This document shows positions 6,615 through 15,374 of a DNA stretch of 64,000 nt, piece after piece. The DNA is from JBHENC01 sp051000345 (GTDB taxonomy: Bacteria; Acidobacteriota; Blastocatellia; Pyrinomonadales; Pyrinomonadaceae). Below the pieces are notes generated by a model that did no database searches, was not told the DNA's origin, and saw only the letters and a list, made by a program, of their open reading frames with translations. The DNA is taken from assembly GCA_051000345.1 (NCBI GenBank), contig JBPCOJ010000009.1, positions 1 to 64,000 of the forward strand, given 5' to 3'. Each line of letters opens with the position of its first letter. Positions within the stretch are counted from its first letter, which is position 1. Position numbers and translations under genes: made by a program.

Positions 6615-9401
6615 ATGGCTGTTCGTTATCCACCGGAAAATAATGTGCCTCCCGTCGGCAAGCGCACGAGGCGCCGCCCGCCGCCGCGCATCGTCAAATA
6701 CGAAGAGCCGGACGAAGGCTTTTTTCGTCGTTGGATGCGCAGTATTTTTCGCCCGTGGGTCGTCATCGCGCTTGTTGTCCTCACGACAATCACCATCGCT
6801 GTGTTCGGTTATTACTGGCATGTTTTTTCGGAGCGCATAGATGCGAGATTGCGCGGCGAAGTGTTTACGCGCTCGGCGGGCATCTACGCTGCGCCGAAGC
6901 AAATGCGCGTCGGCGAAAATGTTTCCGCAGATGAATTGATCGAGCGCTTGAAACGCGCGGGCTATGTCGAGAAAGCGCAGCAGGCGGACAAGGCGCGCGG
7001 GCGTTACAGTTTAAGCGGCGCAATAATTGAAATAGAGCCGAGCGCGGACGCCATTATTGACGGGCAACGCACGTTTCAACGCCTTCGCGTGCAGTTTGCG
7101 CGCGGCGGACGAGGCATCGCCGCGATCACGAACATGGACGGCAACACGCGCCTCGATAAAGCCCCGCTCGAGCCGGAGCTAATCAGTTCAGTAACGGGAC
7201 GCGAGCGCACGAAACGCAAAGTCGTAGGCTTCAACGATCTGCCGCCCGCGCTTGTGAGCGCACTCACCGTTACCGAAGACAGGGATTTTTTCAATCACTA
7301 CGGGGTTAATCTTCGCGGCATCGCGCGCGCCTTCGTTCGACGCTACGATGCAGACCCGAACTCGCCCATCGCCAGACAAGGCGGATCGAGCATCACGCAG
7401 CAACTCGTCAAAAATCTGTTGCTCTCGCCCGAACGAACATGGAGCCGCAAAGTCGCGGAAGCTTATATGTCCTTGATTTTGGAGACGCGGCTTTCCAAGA
7501 AAGAGATTCTCGCGCTCTACGCCAACGAAGTTTATTTAGGACAGCAAGCGGGCTTTTCCATTAACGGCTTCGGCGAAGCGGCGGACGCCTACTTCGATAA
7601 GGACATAACGAAAATCACTTTGCCCGAAGCGGCTTTTCTCGCGGGCATTATTCGCAGCCCGAACCGCTACAATCCGTACCGCGACCTAGACACCGCGACG
7701 GCGCGCCGCAATCAAGTGCTGGTTTCCATGTCGGAGACGGGCGCAATCACGCCGCTCGAAGCAGCACAGGCGCAAGCGACGCCTTTGACGGTTGCGATTG
7801 TGAAGGGGCGCATCGACGCATCCGACGCGCCTTACTTCGCCGACTATGTGCAGACGCAGCTTGCGGACATCGTCGCAGGTCAGGGCGCAGCCGATCACTT
7901 GCGCATCTACACGACGGTTGATATGGATTTGCAGCGCGCGGCTTACACGGCATTGACGAAGCAACTCGCCGCCCTCGATAAAATTTATCAAAAGAAAATT
8001 GCTCCCGGTACATTGCAAGCGGCTCTCGTGGCGATGGACGCGCACACGGGCGAAATCGTCGCCATGGTCGGCGGGCGCGATTATTCAAAGAGCCAGCTCA
8101 ATCGCGCCGTCGATGCCATGCGTCAACCCGGCTCCGTTTTCAAGCCCTTCGTTTACGCGACGGCGCTCAACACGGCTTACGAATCTGCGGCACGCACTAT
8201 CACGCCCGCGACTATTTATCAGGACGCGCCGAAGACTTTTAATTTCGGCAATCAAGAATACTCGCCCGGCAACTTCGGCGACGTGTATTCAAACGGCCCC
8301 GTTACTCTGCGCGATGCGCTCGTTCACAGCTTGAACGTCGTGACCGTCGATGTCGCGCAGGAAGTGACCATCGGGCGCGTGATGAATCTGGCGGCGAAAG
8401 CCGGATTGCCGAAACCGAAGGACACATATTTATCGAGAGCGCTCGGCACAAGCGAGGCGACGCCGCTCGAAGTCGCCTCGGCTTACACTTCGTTCGCAGC
8501 AAACGGCACGCGCGCCACGCCCATCGCCATCAACCGCGTCGCCACCGGCAGCGGGCAAACCGTCGTTGCTCCAACCGCGCAGCACAATCAAGTGATGCAG
8601 CCTGATGTCGCTTACGTGATGACTTCGATTCTGAAAGATGTCGTTAATCGTGGCACGGCGGCGAAGGTGCGCGCGCGCGGCTTCAAAGCGAACGTCGCGG
8701 GCAAGACTGGAACATCGCGCGACGGATGGTTCGCGGGCTACACGCCGAATCTCGTCTGCGTCGTTTACGTGGGTTTCGATGACGGCTCGCAACTAGGCTT
8801 GACCGGAGCGGATTCGGCCTTGCCCATCTGGGCTGATTTTATGACGGCGGCGCTCAATGCTCACCCGGAATGGGGCGGCGATTGGCAATTGCCCGCAAGC
8901 ATTCAACAGGCCGTCATAGACACGCGTACAGGCCAACTCGCTTCCGCCGATAATCCCAATAAGCGCACGGAACTTTTTATTAACAGCACCGCGCCGACTG
9001 TCGCCACCACCGCGCCCGAAGACGAGACGCAGGCCGCTGCGCCGGAAGATTCTGCGCCGCCTGCTAAAGACGACAGCGGTAACTACGACTACGAACCCGC
9101 GCCGTTGTTGCCGCAGGATGCGCCACCACCACCACCGCCATCTTCATCGTCAACCCGCAGCCGTCATGCGCCGCGCCTCGAAGGTCACGGCGTCACGCAG
9201 GCCGACGGCTCGACGCGTCTCGAAGGCACAATCACGCTCGACATAGACCCGACAACAGGCCTCATCGCCGTGCCGTCATGCCCCGTCATACGCTCTAAAA
9301 CCTTTGTCATCGGCACAGAGCCGCGCCAATATTGCAGCCCGCAATATCACACAGGCAGAAATGTTTCTACGCCGACGCGCCCGCGACTTGTTTCACCGTG
9401 A
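6615..9401 (+). CDS. mrcB: Bifunctional class A penicillin-binding protein (PBP1b-like)
   Basis: This protein of 928 aa builds and cross-links peptidoglycan in the periplasm. In order it has a short basic cytoplasmic tail, one transmembrane helix (WVVIALVVLTTITIAVFGYY), a UB2H-like domain, a GT51 transglycosylase domain (TVTEDRDFFNHYG with its catalytic Glu near residue 220, then GGSSITQQLVKN), and a transpeptidase domain with SxxK (GSVFKPF, about 507), SLN (about 572) and KTGTS (about 697). A UB2H domain is characteristic of PBP1b rather than PBP1a. The last 150 residues are low-complexity and proline-rich (PPPPPPSSSS), then a Cys-containing tail. The ATG at 6615 is preferred over the upstream in-frame extension, which lacks family features. 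Confidence 0.95.
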   Translation: MAVRYPPENNVPPVGKRTRRRPPPRIVKYEEPDEGFFRRWMRSIFRPWVVIALVVLTTITIAVFGYYWHVFSERIDARLRGEVFTRSAGIYAAPKQMRVGENVSADELIERLKRAGYVEKAQQADKARGRYSLSGAIIEIEPSADAIIDGQRTFQRLRVQFARGGRGIAAITNMDGNTRLDKAPLEPELISSVTGRERTKRKVVGFNDLPPALVSALTVTEDRDFFNHYGVNLRGIARAFVRRYDADPNSPIARQGGSSITQQLVKNLLLSPERTWSRKVAEAYMSLILETRLSKKEILALYANEVYLGQQAGFSINGFGEAADAYFDKDITKITLPEAAFLAGIIRSPNRYNPYRDLDTATARRNQVLVSMSETGAITPLEAAQAQATPLTVAIVKGRIDASDAPYFADYVQTQLADIVAGQGAADHLRIYTTVDMDLQRAAYTALTKQLAALDKIYQKKIAPGTLQAALVAMDAHTGEIVAMVGGRDYSKSQLNRAVDAMRQPGSVFKPFVYATALNTAYESAARTITPATIYQDAPKTFNFGNQEYSPGNFGDVYSNGPVTLRDALVHSLNVVTVDVAQEVTIGRVMNLAAKAGLPKPKDTYLSRALGTSEATPLEVASAYTSFAANGTRATPIAINRVATGSGQTVVAPTAQHNQVMQPDVAYVMTSILKDVVNRGTAAKVRARGFKANVAGKTGTSRDGWFAGYTPNLVCVVYVGFDDGSQLGLTGADSALPIWADFMTAALNAHPEWGGDWQLPASIQQAVIDTRTGQLASADNPNKRTELFINSTAPTVATTAPEDETQAAAPEDSAPPAKDDSGNYDYEPAPLLPQDAPPPPPPSSSSTRSRHAPRLEGHGVTQADGSTRLEGTITLDIDPTTGLIAVPSCPVIRSKTFVIGTEPRQYCSPQYHTGRNVSTPTRPRLVSP

Positions 9402-9421
9402 TTTGAAAAGCGATTAATGGA

Positions 9422-9784
9422 TCAAGTGGTTTGCGAGTGAAGCGCTGCATGTAATGTTTCTATCGCAAGCGCCGCCGCGTGTCGCTTGCGCGCGGGCAGG
9501 CCGCCGATTGCTTCAATTAATTTCTGGCGCGAAATCTGCGCCGCATCTTCCACCATCATGCCTTCGATCATTTCGGCGAGCACGGAGCCGCAGGCGAGCG
9601 TCGGCGGGCAACCGTAGGCGAGAAAGCGCGCCGCTTCGATACGCCCGTCCCTAATTCGTAAAGCGAGTTGCAATTGGTCGCCGCAGATCGGGTTCAACTG
9701 CTCCGCGAAGGCGTTGGCATCGTCAAGGGTTCCGGCAGAGCGCGGATTGGCGAGATGATCTTTGAAAATTTCCGAGTAAGGCAA
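9422..9784 (-). CDS. iscU: IscU/NifU-type Fe-S cluster scaffold with atypical ligands
   Basis: This 120-aa protein has the NifU N-terminal fold pattern: the start YSEIFKDHLANPRSAG, then LNPICGDQ (Cys34) and YGCPPTLACGS (Cys59 and Cys65). In classical IscU the third cluster Cys lies in a KLHCS motif near residue 106; here that region reads RKRHAAAL, keeping His but replacing Cys with Ala. Cys65 may provide the third thiolate. It assembles clusters from sulfur delivered by the cysteine desulfurase encoded 79 bp upstream on the same strand. No iscR, iscA, hscAB or suf genes are next to the pair. Confidence 0.88.
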   Translation of the reverse strand: MPYSEIFKDHLANPRSAGTLDDANAFAEQLNPICGDQLQLALRIRDGRIEAARFLAYGCPPTLACGSVLAEMIEGMMVEDAAQISRQKLIEAIGGLPARKRHAAALAIETLHAALHSQTT

Positions 9785-9863
9785 GTTTATTTGCAGCGGC
9801 GCGCCGTGAAAAAGTGTTTGCCGCGTTCACGCGCGAGATTTAGACAGGTTCGGCGACGGCGGT

Positions 9864-11102
9864 TTAGTTTACGGCGGCGATTTCGTTTATCGCGCAAACT
9901 TTTTCGAGGAGTGCTTTTTGGTAAAGCGGCGAGAGGCGGCGCAAATTATCGACGGCGCGCGGCAAAATCTCCAGCACGTAATCAATATCTTCGTCGCTCG
10001 TGTCTTTTCCGAGACTGAAACGAATCGAGCCGCGCGCGAGTTCGTCGTTGCGTCCGAGTGCGCGGATAACGGGCGACGGTTCGAGCGAGCCGGAAGAGCA
10101 GGCCGAGCCTGTCGAGACGGCAACGCCCTGCAAGTCCAGATTGATTAACAAGCCTTCGCCTTCGATAAAGCGAAAGGAAATGTTGGAGAGATGCGGCAAA
10201 CGCTTTGCGCGGTCTCCGTTAAAAACAATATCCGAGACGCGCTCTGCGATGGACGCTTCAAATTGGTCGCGCAGGCGGCGCATGTGTTCGATGCGCGAGT
10301 TTAATTCTTCGCGCGCCAGCCGCGCCGCCGTTCCGAAGGCGACGATTGAGTGAACGGATTCAGTTCCTGCGCGACGCTCTCGTTCCTGATGACCGCCAAG
10401 CGTTTGCGCCGCAAAGCGCACGCCGCGCCGTGCGTACAATGCGCCGACGCCTTTCGGTGCATACAGCTTGTGCGCCGACAGAGACAACAAATCGCAGCCG
10501 AGCGTTTCGACATCGACGGGCATTCGCCCTGCGGCCTGCACAGCGTCCGTGTGAAACCATAAATGGCGCTGCCCGCGCGCGCGCATCTCGCGGACAAGCT
10601 GCCCGATTTCTTGAACGGGTTGGATCGTTCCGATTTCGTTGTTGGCAAGCATAATCGTGATGAGCGCTGTGTCTTCTCGAAGCGCCGCGCGGACATCATC
10701 GATGCGCACAGTGCCATCATCGTAAACAGGCAGGCGCGTTATCTCCCAGCCTTTTTTCTCCAGCGCATCGCAGACGCCGCGCACCGCCGAATGCTCTATC
10801 TGCGATGTGATGATGTGGCGATTCGTAGAGCTTTCAGAGGCTTCGGCAATGCCGCGTATGGCGAGGTTGTTGGCTTCCGTGCCGCCGGAAAGAAAAATGA
10901 TTTCGTTCGGGCGCGCATTGATGAGCGCGGCGACTTCGCGGCGCGCCATGTCAACGGCGGCGCGCGCTTCCTGTCCGAAAAAATGCACGCTCGAAGCGTT
11001 GCCGTATTTTTCGATGAGGAACGGCAGCATCGCTTCGACCACGCGGCGGTCAACCGGCGTTGTCGCGCTGTTATCGAGATAAACTCTGCGAAGCTGCGTC
11101 AT
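9864..11102 (-). CDS. iscS: Cysteine desulfurase (IscS/NifS family)
   Basis: This PLP enzyme of 412 aa converts cysteine to alanine and enzyme-bound persulfide for Fe-S clusters and thio-modification. Visible motifs are VYLDNSATTPVD at the N-terminus, SGGTEANNLAIRG, the internal aldimine lysine in SLSAHKLYAPKGVG, and the active-site Cys loop STGSACSSGSLEPS, which fits the long flexible loop of group I desulfurases. The ATG at 11102 starts the family-typical MTQLRRVYLDNS; the longer upstream frame has no support. It is followed by the scaffold gene, forming a minimal iscS-iscU operon. Confidence 0.95.
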   Translation of the reverse strand: MTQLRRVYLDNSATTPVDRRVVEAMLPFLIEKYGNASSVHFFGQEARAAVDMARREVAALINARPNEIIFLSGGTEANNLAIRGIAEASESSTNRHIITSQIEHSAVRGVCDALEKKGWEITRLPVYDDGTVRIDDVRAALREDTALITIMLANNEIGTIQPVQEIGQLVREMRARGQRHLWFHTDAVQAAGRMPVDVETLGCDLLSLSAHKLYAPKGVGALYARRGVRFAAQTLGGHQERERRAGTESVHSIVAFGTAARLAREELNSRIEHMRRLRDQFEASIAERVSDIVFNGDRAKRLPHLSNISFRFIEGEGLLINLDLQGVAVSTGSACSSGSLEPSPVIRALGRNDELARGSIRFSLGKDTSDEDIDYVLEILPRAVDNLRRLSPLYQKALLEKVCAINEIAAVN

Positions 11103-11293
11103 ACTTGTAGGATGCCTTTGAAGCGTTGCGGCGTTGACTCTATAGCGGGCGCGGCGAAGAATCAAGCCAACGATATTGTTGCCCTTCGTCATCAGATGAT
11201 AACATTTATGCCCGCGAACGATTGCCGCGCTTTGAATCTGCGAAACCTTGCAAACACGATTGACGCGGCTTGCTTGAAGCATTGGAGGAAACG

Positions 11294-12313
11294 ATGAACG
11301 CTAACTTGAAAACACTCTGCGCGCTCGTGCTCGCTTTTGCCTGTGCGACGCTGCCAACGACGATTACCGCGACAACGAAGGCCGACGCACCGAATGTCAT
11401 GCAGACAAGCGCGACGGCAAACGCTTTGCAGCGCGGCTATCGCACGGGTTATTCAGACGGCTACATGAGCGGCTATCGGGATGTCGCGGACGGGGCGACA
11501 AAGGATTTTCGCAACAAGGAAGATTACGCGCGCGCCAACCGCGCCTACGATACGGCGTATGGCACGGCGGACGATTATCGCAGCGGCTATCGTCAGGGGT
11601 TCGAGATCGGTTACGCGGCGGGCTACGACCATCACACATTCGATTCGACTGTTCCCAATACTCTTTCGCGCAACAGCAACAGCAGTAGCAACGGTAATAT
11701 TTCCACAAACGAAACAATTGGAACTTCGACTGCTAGCGACATCGGCAATGCTTCAACGCAAACACGCGTCGAAGCCATCACCATTCCAGAAAGTACAGTG
11801 TTGCGCGTCGAACTTTTGAATAATCTTTCGACGGAAGCGAGTCAGCGCGGCGATACGTTCGAGGCGCGTGTCATCGAGCCGCAGCAGTTTCAAAACGCCA
11901 CTGTCAGCGGGCATATCTCCCGCGTCAAGCGCCCCGGCAAACTGCGCGGCAACGCAGAACTTCAATTATCCTTCGATGAACTTCGCTTTCCTGATAATCG
12001 CAGAGCGCGCTTCGATGCGCAGTTAATCGAAGTCGTTCAGGCGGCGGGCAACGGCGTCGGCAAAGTGGATACGGAAGGCGGCGTGCAAGGGAAAAATTCG
12101 CGCAAGGATGACGCGACTAAAATCGGCGCGGGCGCGGGCGTCGGCGCAATCATCGGCGCGATTGCGGGCGGCGTGGGCGGCGCGGCCATCGGCGCAGTAA
12201 TCGGCGGCGCAGTCGGCACGGGCGGCGTGCTCGCTTCACGCGGCAAAGATATTTATCTGCCGCGCGGACAGCAGCTACGCATTCGCACTTCTACACCAGT
12301 TAGCACAGAGTAA
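11294..12313 (+). CDS. Secreted protein with GY repeats and C-terminal glycine zipper, unknown
   Basis: This protein of 339 aa starts at an ATG placed after a strong GGAGGAA ribosome-binding site. It has a signal peptide (ALVLAFACATLPTTITA), then a short repetitive segment with GYRTGYSDGYMSGYRD and GYRQGFEIGYAAGYD, both built on a GYxxG[YF] unit. A Ser/Asn-rich linker follows, then a beta-rich domain (STVLRVELLNNLSTEASQRG) and a long glycine zipper (GAGAGVGAIIGAIAGGVGGA) that could insert in a membrane. The layout resembles envelope proteins of unknown role in Acidobacteriota. It is transcribed toward the SAM hydrolase gene, 10 bp downstream, so the two may share a transcript. Confidence 0.8.
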   Translation: MNANLKTLCALVLAFACATLPTTITATTKADAPNVMQTSATANALQRGYRTGYSDGYMSGYRDVADGATKDFRNKEDYARANRAYDTAYGTADDYRSGYRQGFEIGYAAGYDHHTFDSTVPNTLSRNSNSSSNGNISTNETIGTSTASDIGNASTQTRVEAITIPESTVLRVELLNNLSTEASQRGDTFEARVIEPQQFQNATVSGHISRVKRPGKLRGNAELQLSFDELRFPDNRRARFDAQLIEVVQAAGNGVGKVDTEGGVQGKNSRKDDATKIGAGAGVGAIIGAIAGGVGGAAIGAVIGGAVGTGGVLASRGKDIYLPRGQQLRIRTSTPVSTE

Positions 12314-12322
12314 AGCAAAGCG

Positions 12323-13165
12323 TTGAAACCCACGCCGATCATTACGCTGCTCACCGATTTCGGAACAACGGATTATTTCGTCGGCGCGATGAAGGGCGCG
12401 ATTCTCTTCGTCAACCAAAGCGCGATTATCGTAGACATCACGCATGAGATTCCGCCGCACGACATACAGGCAGGAGCCTTCACGCTTGCCGCTGCATACA
12501 AAACTTTTCCGGCAGGCACGATTCACGTCGCGGTTGTCGATCCGGGCGTCGGCTCGACGCGTCGCCCGCTGCTCATCCAAGCGGGCGAACATTTTTTCGT
12601 CGGCCCTGACAACGGCTTGTTCGGCTTCGTTTATGAACGCGAAGCGGCAACGAGCGTGCGCGTCTTTCACCTTAACCGCAAGCAGTATTTTCGTAGCGAT
12701 GTAAGCGATACCTTTCATGGCCGCGATGTCTTCGCGCCGATTGCGGGCGCGCTGGCGAACGGCATCGTACCGGCAGAGTTAGGCGACGAAATCACAGACT
12801 ACGTCCGTCAAGATTCGATTGCGCCGCACGCGCCCGGCGACGAAAGCATCGAAGCGTCCGTGATTCACATAGACCGCTTCGGCAACTGCGTGACGAATCT
12901 GACGCGCCGCGAATTGACCGATGACAAAATCAATGGCGGCGTCCGGCTCATCATTAACAACCAAACCGTCACTTCAATTCGCCGCTTCTTCGCCGAAGAA
13001 ACAGACACGGGCGGCAAATTGTTTGCGGTCTGGGGCAGCGCAGGTTTTCTTGAGATCGTTGCTTTTTGCGATTCTGCCGCGCGCCTTCTAGACATCCGGC
13101 GCGGTCAACGAGTCATCGTTCAATCGGCAAACACGGCAGCGCTCAAACAATCCCTTGAGCAATAA
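12323..13165 (+). CDS. SAM hydroxide adenosyltransferase (DUF62, S-adenosylmethionine hydrolase)
   Basis: This 280-aa protein of the fluorinase/chlorinase/DUF62 superfamily hydrolyses S-adenosylmethionine to adenosine and methionine. Diagnostic stretches are LLTDFGTTDYFVGAMKG at the N-terminus, VVDPGVGSTRRP, VGPDNGLFGFV and, in the C-terminal domain, HIDRFGNCVTNL. The start is a TTG at 12323. It lies 10 bp after the glycine-zipper gene and ahead of citrate synthase. The sequence gives no sign of a halogenase-type insertion, so plain hydrolase activity is the family expectation. Confidence 0.9.
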   Translation: MKPTPIITLLTDFGTTDYFVGAMKGAILFVNQSAIIVDITHEIPPHDIQAGAFTLAAAYKTFPAGTIHVAVVDPGVGSTRRPLLIQAGEHFFVGPDNGLFGFVYEREAATSVRVFHLNRKQYFRSDVSDTFHGRDVFAPIAGALANGIVPAELGDEITDYVRQDSIAPHAPGDESIEASVIHIDRFGNCVTNLTRRELTDDKINGGVRLIINNQTVTSIRRFFAEETDTGGKLFAVWGSAGFLEIVAFCDSAARLLDIRRGQRVIVQSANTAALKQSLEQ

Positions 13166-13177
13166 AAGTGCCTTTGT

Positions 13178-13207
13178 TTGACACCTTTTGCGCGGCGGTG
13201 CTATCTT
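13178..13207 (+). promoter_or_regulatory. Sigma-70-like promoter for citrate synthase
   Basis: TTGACA (13178-13183), an 18-bp spacer, then TATCTT (13202-13207). It lies 33 bp before the ATG of citrate synthase and after the stop of the SAM hydrolase gene. The call is by consensus only. Confidence 0.6.
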
Positions 13208-13239
13208 CGTTTCATTCCAGAAAAAAGGACACGCACATC

Positions 13240-14415
13240 ATGGACAAAGGGACTGATGCCGCTTCAACATCTGCGCCGAATGCTGCCGCGAAAGGCACTG
13301 CGAGCGCCGCAGGGCTTCGCGGAGTCGCCGCCGCGACAACCGCCATCGGCGACGTTGACGGCGAGCGCGGCATACTGATTTACGAAGGCATCGATATACA
13401 CGACCTCGCACAGCATTCCACGTTCGAGGAAGTCGTATATCTGCTCTGGCATGGACACTTGCCGAAGCAAGCGGAACTCGACGAACTGAAAAAGGCGATT
13501 GCCGAAAATCAGGAACTCCCGCCGGAACTCATCTCTTTGATGAAGTCTTTTCCGCGCGATGCGGACTCGATGGATGTGCTGCGCACGGCTGTTTCCGCCC
13601 TCGATTTCTACGACAAAACAGGGCGCGGTACGTCGCGTGAATCAGCGCTGCGCACGGCGACGAAATTGACCGCGCAACTGCCCGTCATCGTCGCCGCTAA
13701 CGCGCGCCTACGTGATGGCCTTGACCCGATTGCGCCGAAGCCCGAACTGAGCATTGCGAGCAATTTTCTTTACATGATGAAGGGCGAAATGCCTTCCGCC
13801 GAAGACGCGCATATCTTCGATGTCGCGCTCGTGCTGCACGCAGACCACGAACTAAACGCTTCGACCTTTACCGCGCGCGTCGTCGCCGCCACACTCGCGG
13901 ATATGTACGGCGCTGTCACGGCAGCCATCGCCGCTTTGTCCGGCCCCTTGCACGGCGGCGCGAACACCAACGTAATGAAAACGCTGATCGAGATCGGAAG
14001 TCCCGACAACGTCGAGCCGTACATCAAAGCAGCGCTCGAAGCGAAAAAGAAAATCATGGGCTTCGGCCACGCCGTTTATAAAACAGAAGACCCGCGCGCA
14101 ACGCACCTACGCCGCTTCTCGAAGGAACTCGGCGAGCGGCAGGGCGATACGAAGTGGTATGAAATGTCCCGCAAGGTAGAAGAAGTCGTGATGCGCGAAA
14201 AAGGCTTGTATCCGAACGTGGATTTTTATTCGGCCTCGACCTATTACATGATGGGCATTCCGCTGGAACTCTTCACGCCGATCTTCGCCGTCAGCCGCAT
14301 CAGCGGTTGGACAGGCCATATCCTCGAACAATACGCCAACAATCGCATCATACGCCCGCGCGCCGAATACGTCGGTTTGCGCGATGCGCCATACGTGCCG
14401 ATGGATCAGCGATAG
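13240..14415 (+). CDS. gltA: Citrate synthase
   Basis: This protein of 391 aa has the small-citrate-synthase layout: GLRGVAAATTAIGDVDGERGILIYEGIDI, then the catalytic His in LHGGANTNV, the second His and CoA region in GFGHAVYKTEDPR, and the catalytic Asp in YPNVDFYSA. It condenses acetyl-CoA with oxaloacetate. The length and absence of the N-terminal beta-domain match Gram-positive/archaeal/2-methylcitrate-type enzymes rather than the hexameric E. coli type, so methylcitrate synthase activity cannot be excluded. The ATG at 13240 has an AAAAGGA ribosome-binding site; the upstream in-frame codons overlap the promoter. Confidence 0.93.
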   Translation: MDKGTDAASTSAPNAAAKGTASAAGLRGVAAATTAIGDVDGERGILIYEGIDIHDLAQHSTFEEVVYLLWHGHLPKQAELDELKKAIAENQELPPELISLMKSFPRDADSMDVLRTAVSALDFYDKTGRGTSRESALRTATKLTAQLPVIVAANARLRDGLDPIAPKPELSIASNFLYMMKGEMPSAEDAHIFDVALVLHADHELNASTFTARVVAATLADMYGAVTAAIAALSGPLHGGANTNVMKTLIEIGSPDNVEPYIKAALEAKKKIMGFGHAVYKTEDPRATHLRRFSKELGERQGDTKWYEMSRKVEEVVMREKGLYPNVDFYSASTYYMMGIPLELFTPIFAVSRISGWTGHILEQYANNRIIRPRAEYVGLRDAPYVPMDQR

Positions 14416-14440
14416 TTCAGACATCAAATAAATTTACAAT

Positions 14441-14755
14441 ATGGCTAAAAGCAAAGCCTCATCAATCGGATGTTTATTTTTCTTGCTCTGCTTTGCGGCA
14501 AGCGTCATCCTGTTTCGGCAAAGCAATCCCCTGTTTCATTCGCTCGCTACAATTCTGTTCATTATCTTCTTAATCGGTGTTTTGATTTTCGGCATCATCG
14601 GAATGATTCCTAAGAAATGCGAGGTGTGTGGGAATCAAATAAAACGTCAATCTTATGGCTGGACAATTGGCAACGAGCAAAAGAGAGTCTGCCCCCATTG
14701 CAATCGCACTCTGGAAAGAAAACAAAGCCAGAAGGCTACACGTCAATTTAAGTAG
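14441..14755 (+). CDS. Small membrane protein with C-terminal zinc ribbon, unknown
   Basis: This 104-aa protein has two predicted transmembrane helices (IGCLFFLLCFAASVILF and LATILFIIFLIGVLIFGII), followed by a cytoplasmic treble of CEVCGNQ and CPHCNRT that would bind one zinc. Base composition is clearly more AT-rich than citrate synthase upstream. It ends 12 bp before the original start of the DUF2846 gene, so the two may have formed a small operon. I recognise no characterised homologue. Confidence 0.7.
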   Translation: MAKSKASSIGCLFFLLCFAASVILFRQSNPLFHSLATILFIIFLIGVLIFGIIGMIPKKCEVCGNQIKRQSYGWTIGNEQKRVCPHCNRTLERKQSQKATRQFK

Positions 14756-14767
14756 AGTTATATTACT

Positions 14768-15315
14768 ATGAAAGATTCGGTAGTGGGTCAGTTTGAAAAT
14801 ATGCCTCAATGTTTGCTGACACCGAGGATTGAAACTGACCCACTACTAAAGATTCACAATCATTTTCAACGCTTATCCTGTTTTTGATTTGTACGTTTAC
14901 CATAAACGCTCAAACATCGAGCGCACCACAATCGCATGACCGCGCTATTGTGTATGTCTATGAACTCTCGCACAAAAAGATGATTGGTCGCGTTGCGCCC
15001 GCCATGTTTTGTGATGACAAAGAATTTGCTCGACTCGACGGAGCAAGATATGTTGTATTGAATTTGTCGCCGGGTACGCACACTTTCAGATCGAAAGACA
15101 AATCAAAAGGCGGTGTTGAGATTGAGCTTAAAGCGAGCGAAACTTATTACATGCGCGTTGATTTAGATTCGGATGGTTACTTTCTAAAGTATGCGCGCAT
15201 GGTGCTTGTTCCAACAGAAGAAGCCGTTTATTCAATTAAACAACTCAAACCTATTAACGCTAAAGATGTTACTAATAAAAGTATCGTTGATATGACACAT
15301 ATTGAAGGCAAGTAA
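14768..15315 (+). pseudogene. DUF2846-like secreted protein, 5' end split by a 69-bp MITE-like insertion
   Basis: The body of the gene (RAIVYVYELSHKKMIG, then ARYVVLNLSPGTHTF and ASETYYMRVDLDSDG) matches the DUF2846 family of small surface or lipoprotein-like proteins. Read from the ATG at 14768, codons for MKDS are cut after base 14778 by an inverted-repeat element, and the frame ends at a TGA near 14886. Deleting the element plus one copy of the 8-bp duplication joins ATGAAAGATTC to ACAATC and gives MKDSQSFSTLILFLICTF, a good signal peptide, in frame with the rest. A TTG at 14884 could still give a 143-aa product lacking most of the signal peptide. The original function is unknown. Confidence 0.8.
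14779..14847. mobile_element. 69-bp MITE-like element with 8-bp target duplication
   Basis: The ends are GGTAGTGGGTCAGTTTGAA (left) and, reading inward on the other strand, AGTAGTGGGTCAGTTTCAA (right). They match at 17 of 19 positions, including a 15-bp perfect arm (14780-14794 and 14832-14846). Direct repeats AAAGATTC flank it at 14771-14778 and 14848-14855. It encodes nothing and would need a transposase elsewhere. The parent IS family is not determined; 8-bp duplications occur in several families. Confidence 0.85.
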
Positions 15316-15374
15316 ACCTATAATAATCTGTCGCACATACTCTTGATGCAGCCTATATAGAACCTAACAGCCAA

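Noticed and set aside
14779..14847. Attenuator or terminator reading of the inverted repeat
   Set aside because: The stem lacks a T-tract and is flanked by a perfect 8-bp direct repeat that restores an open frame on removal, which fits transposition better.
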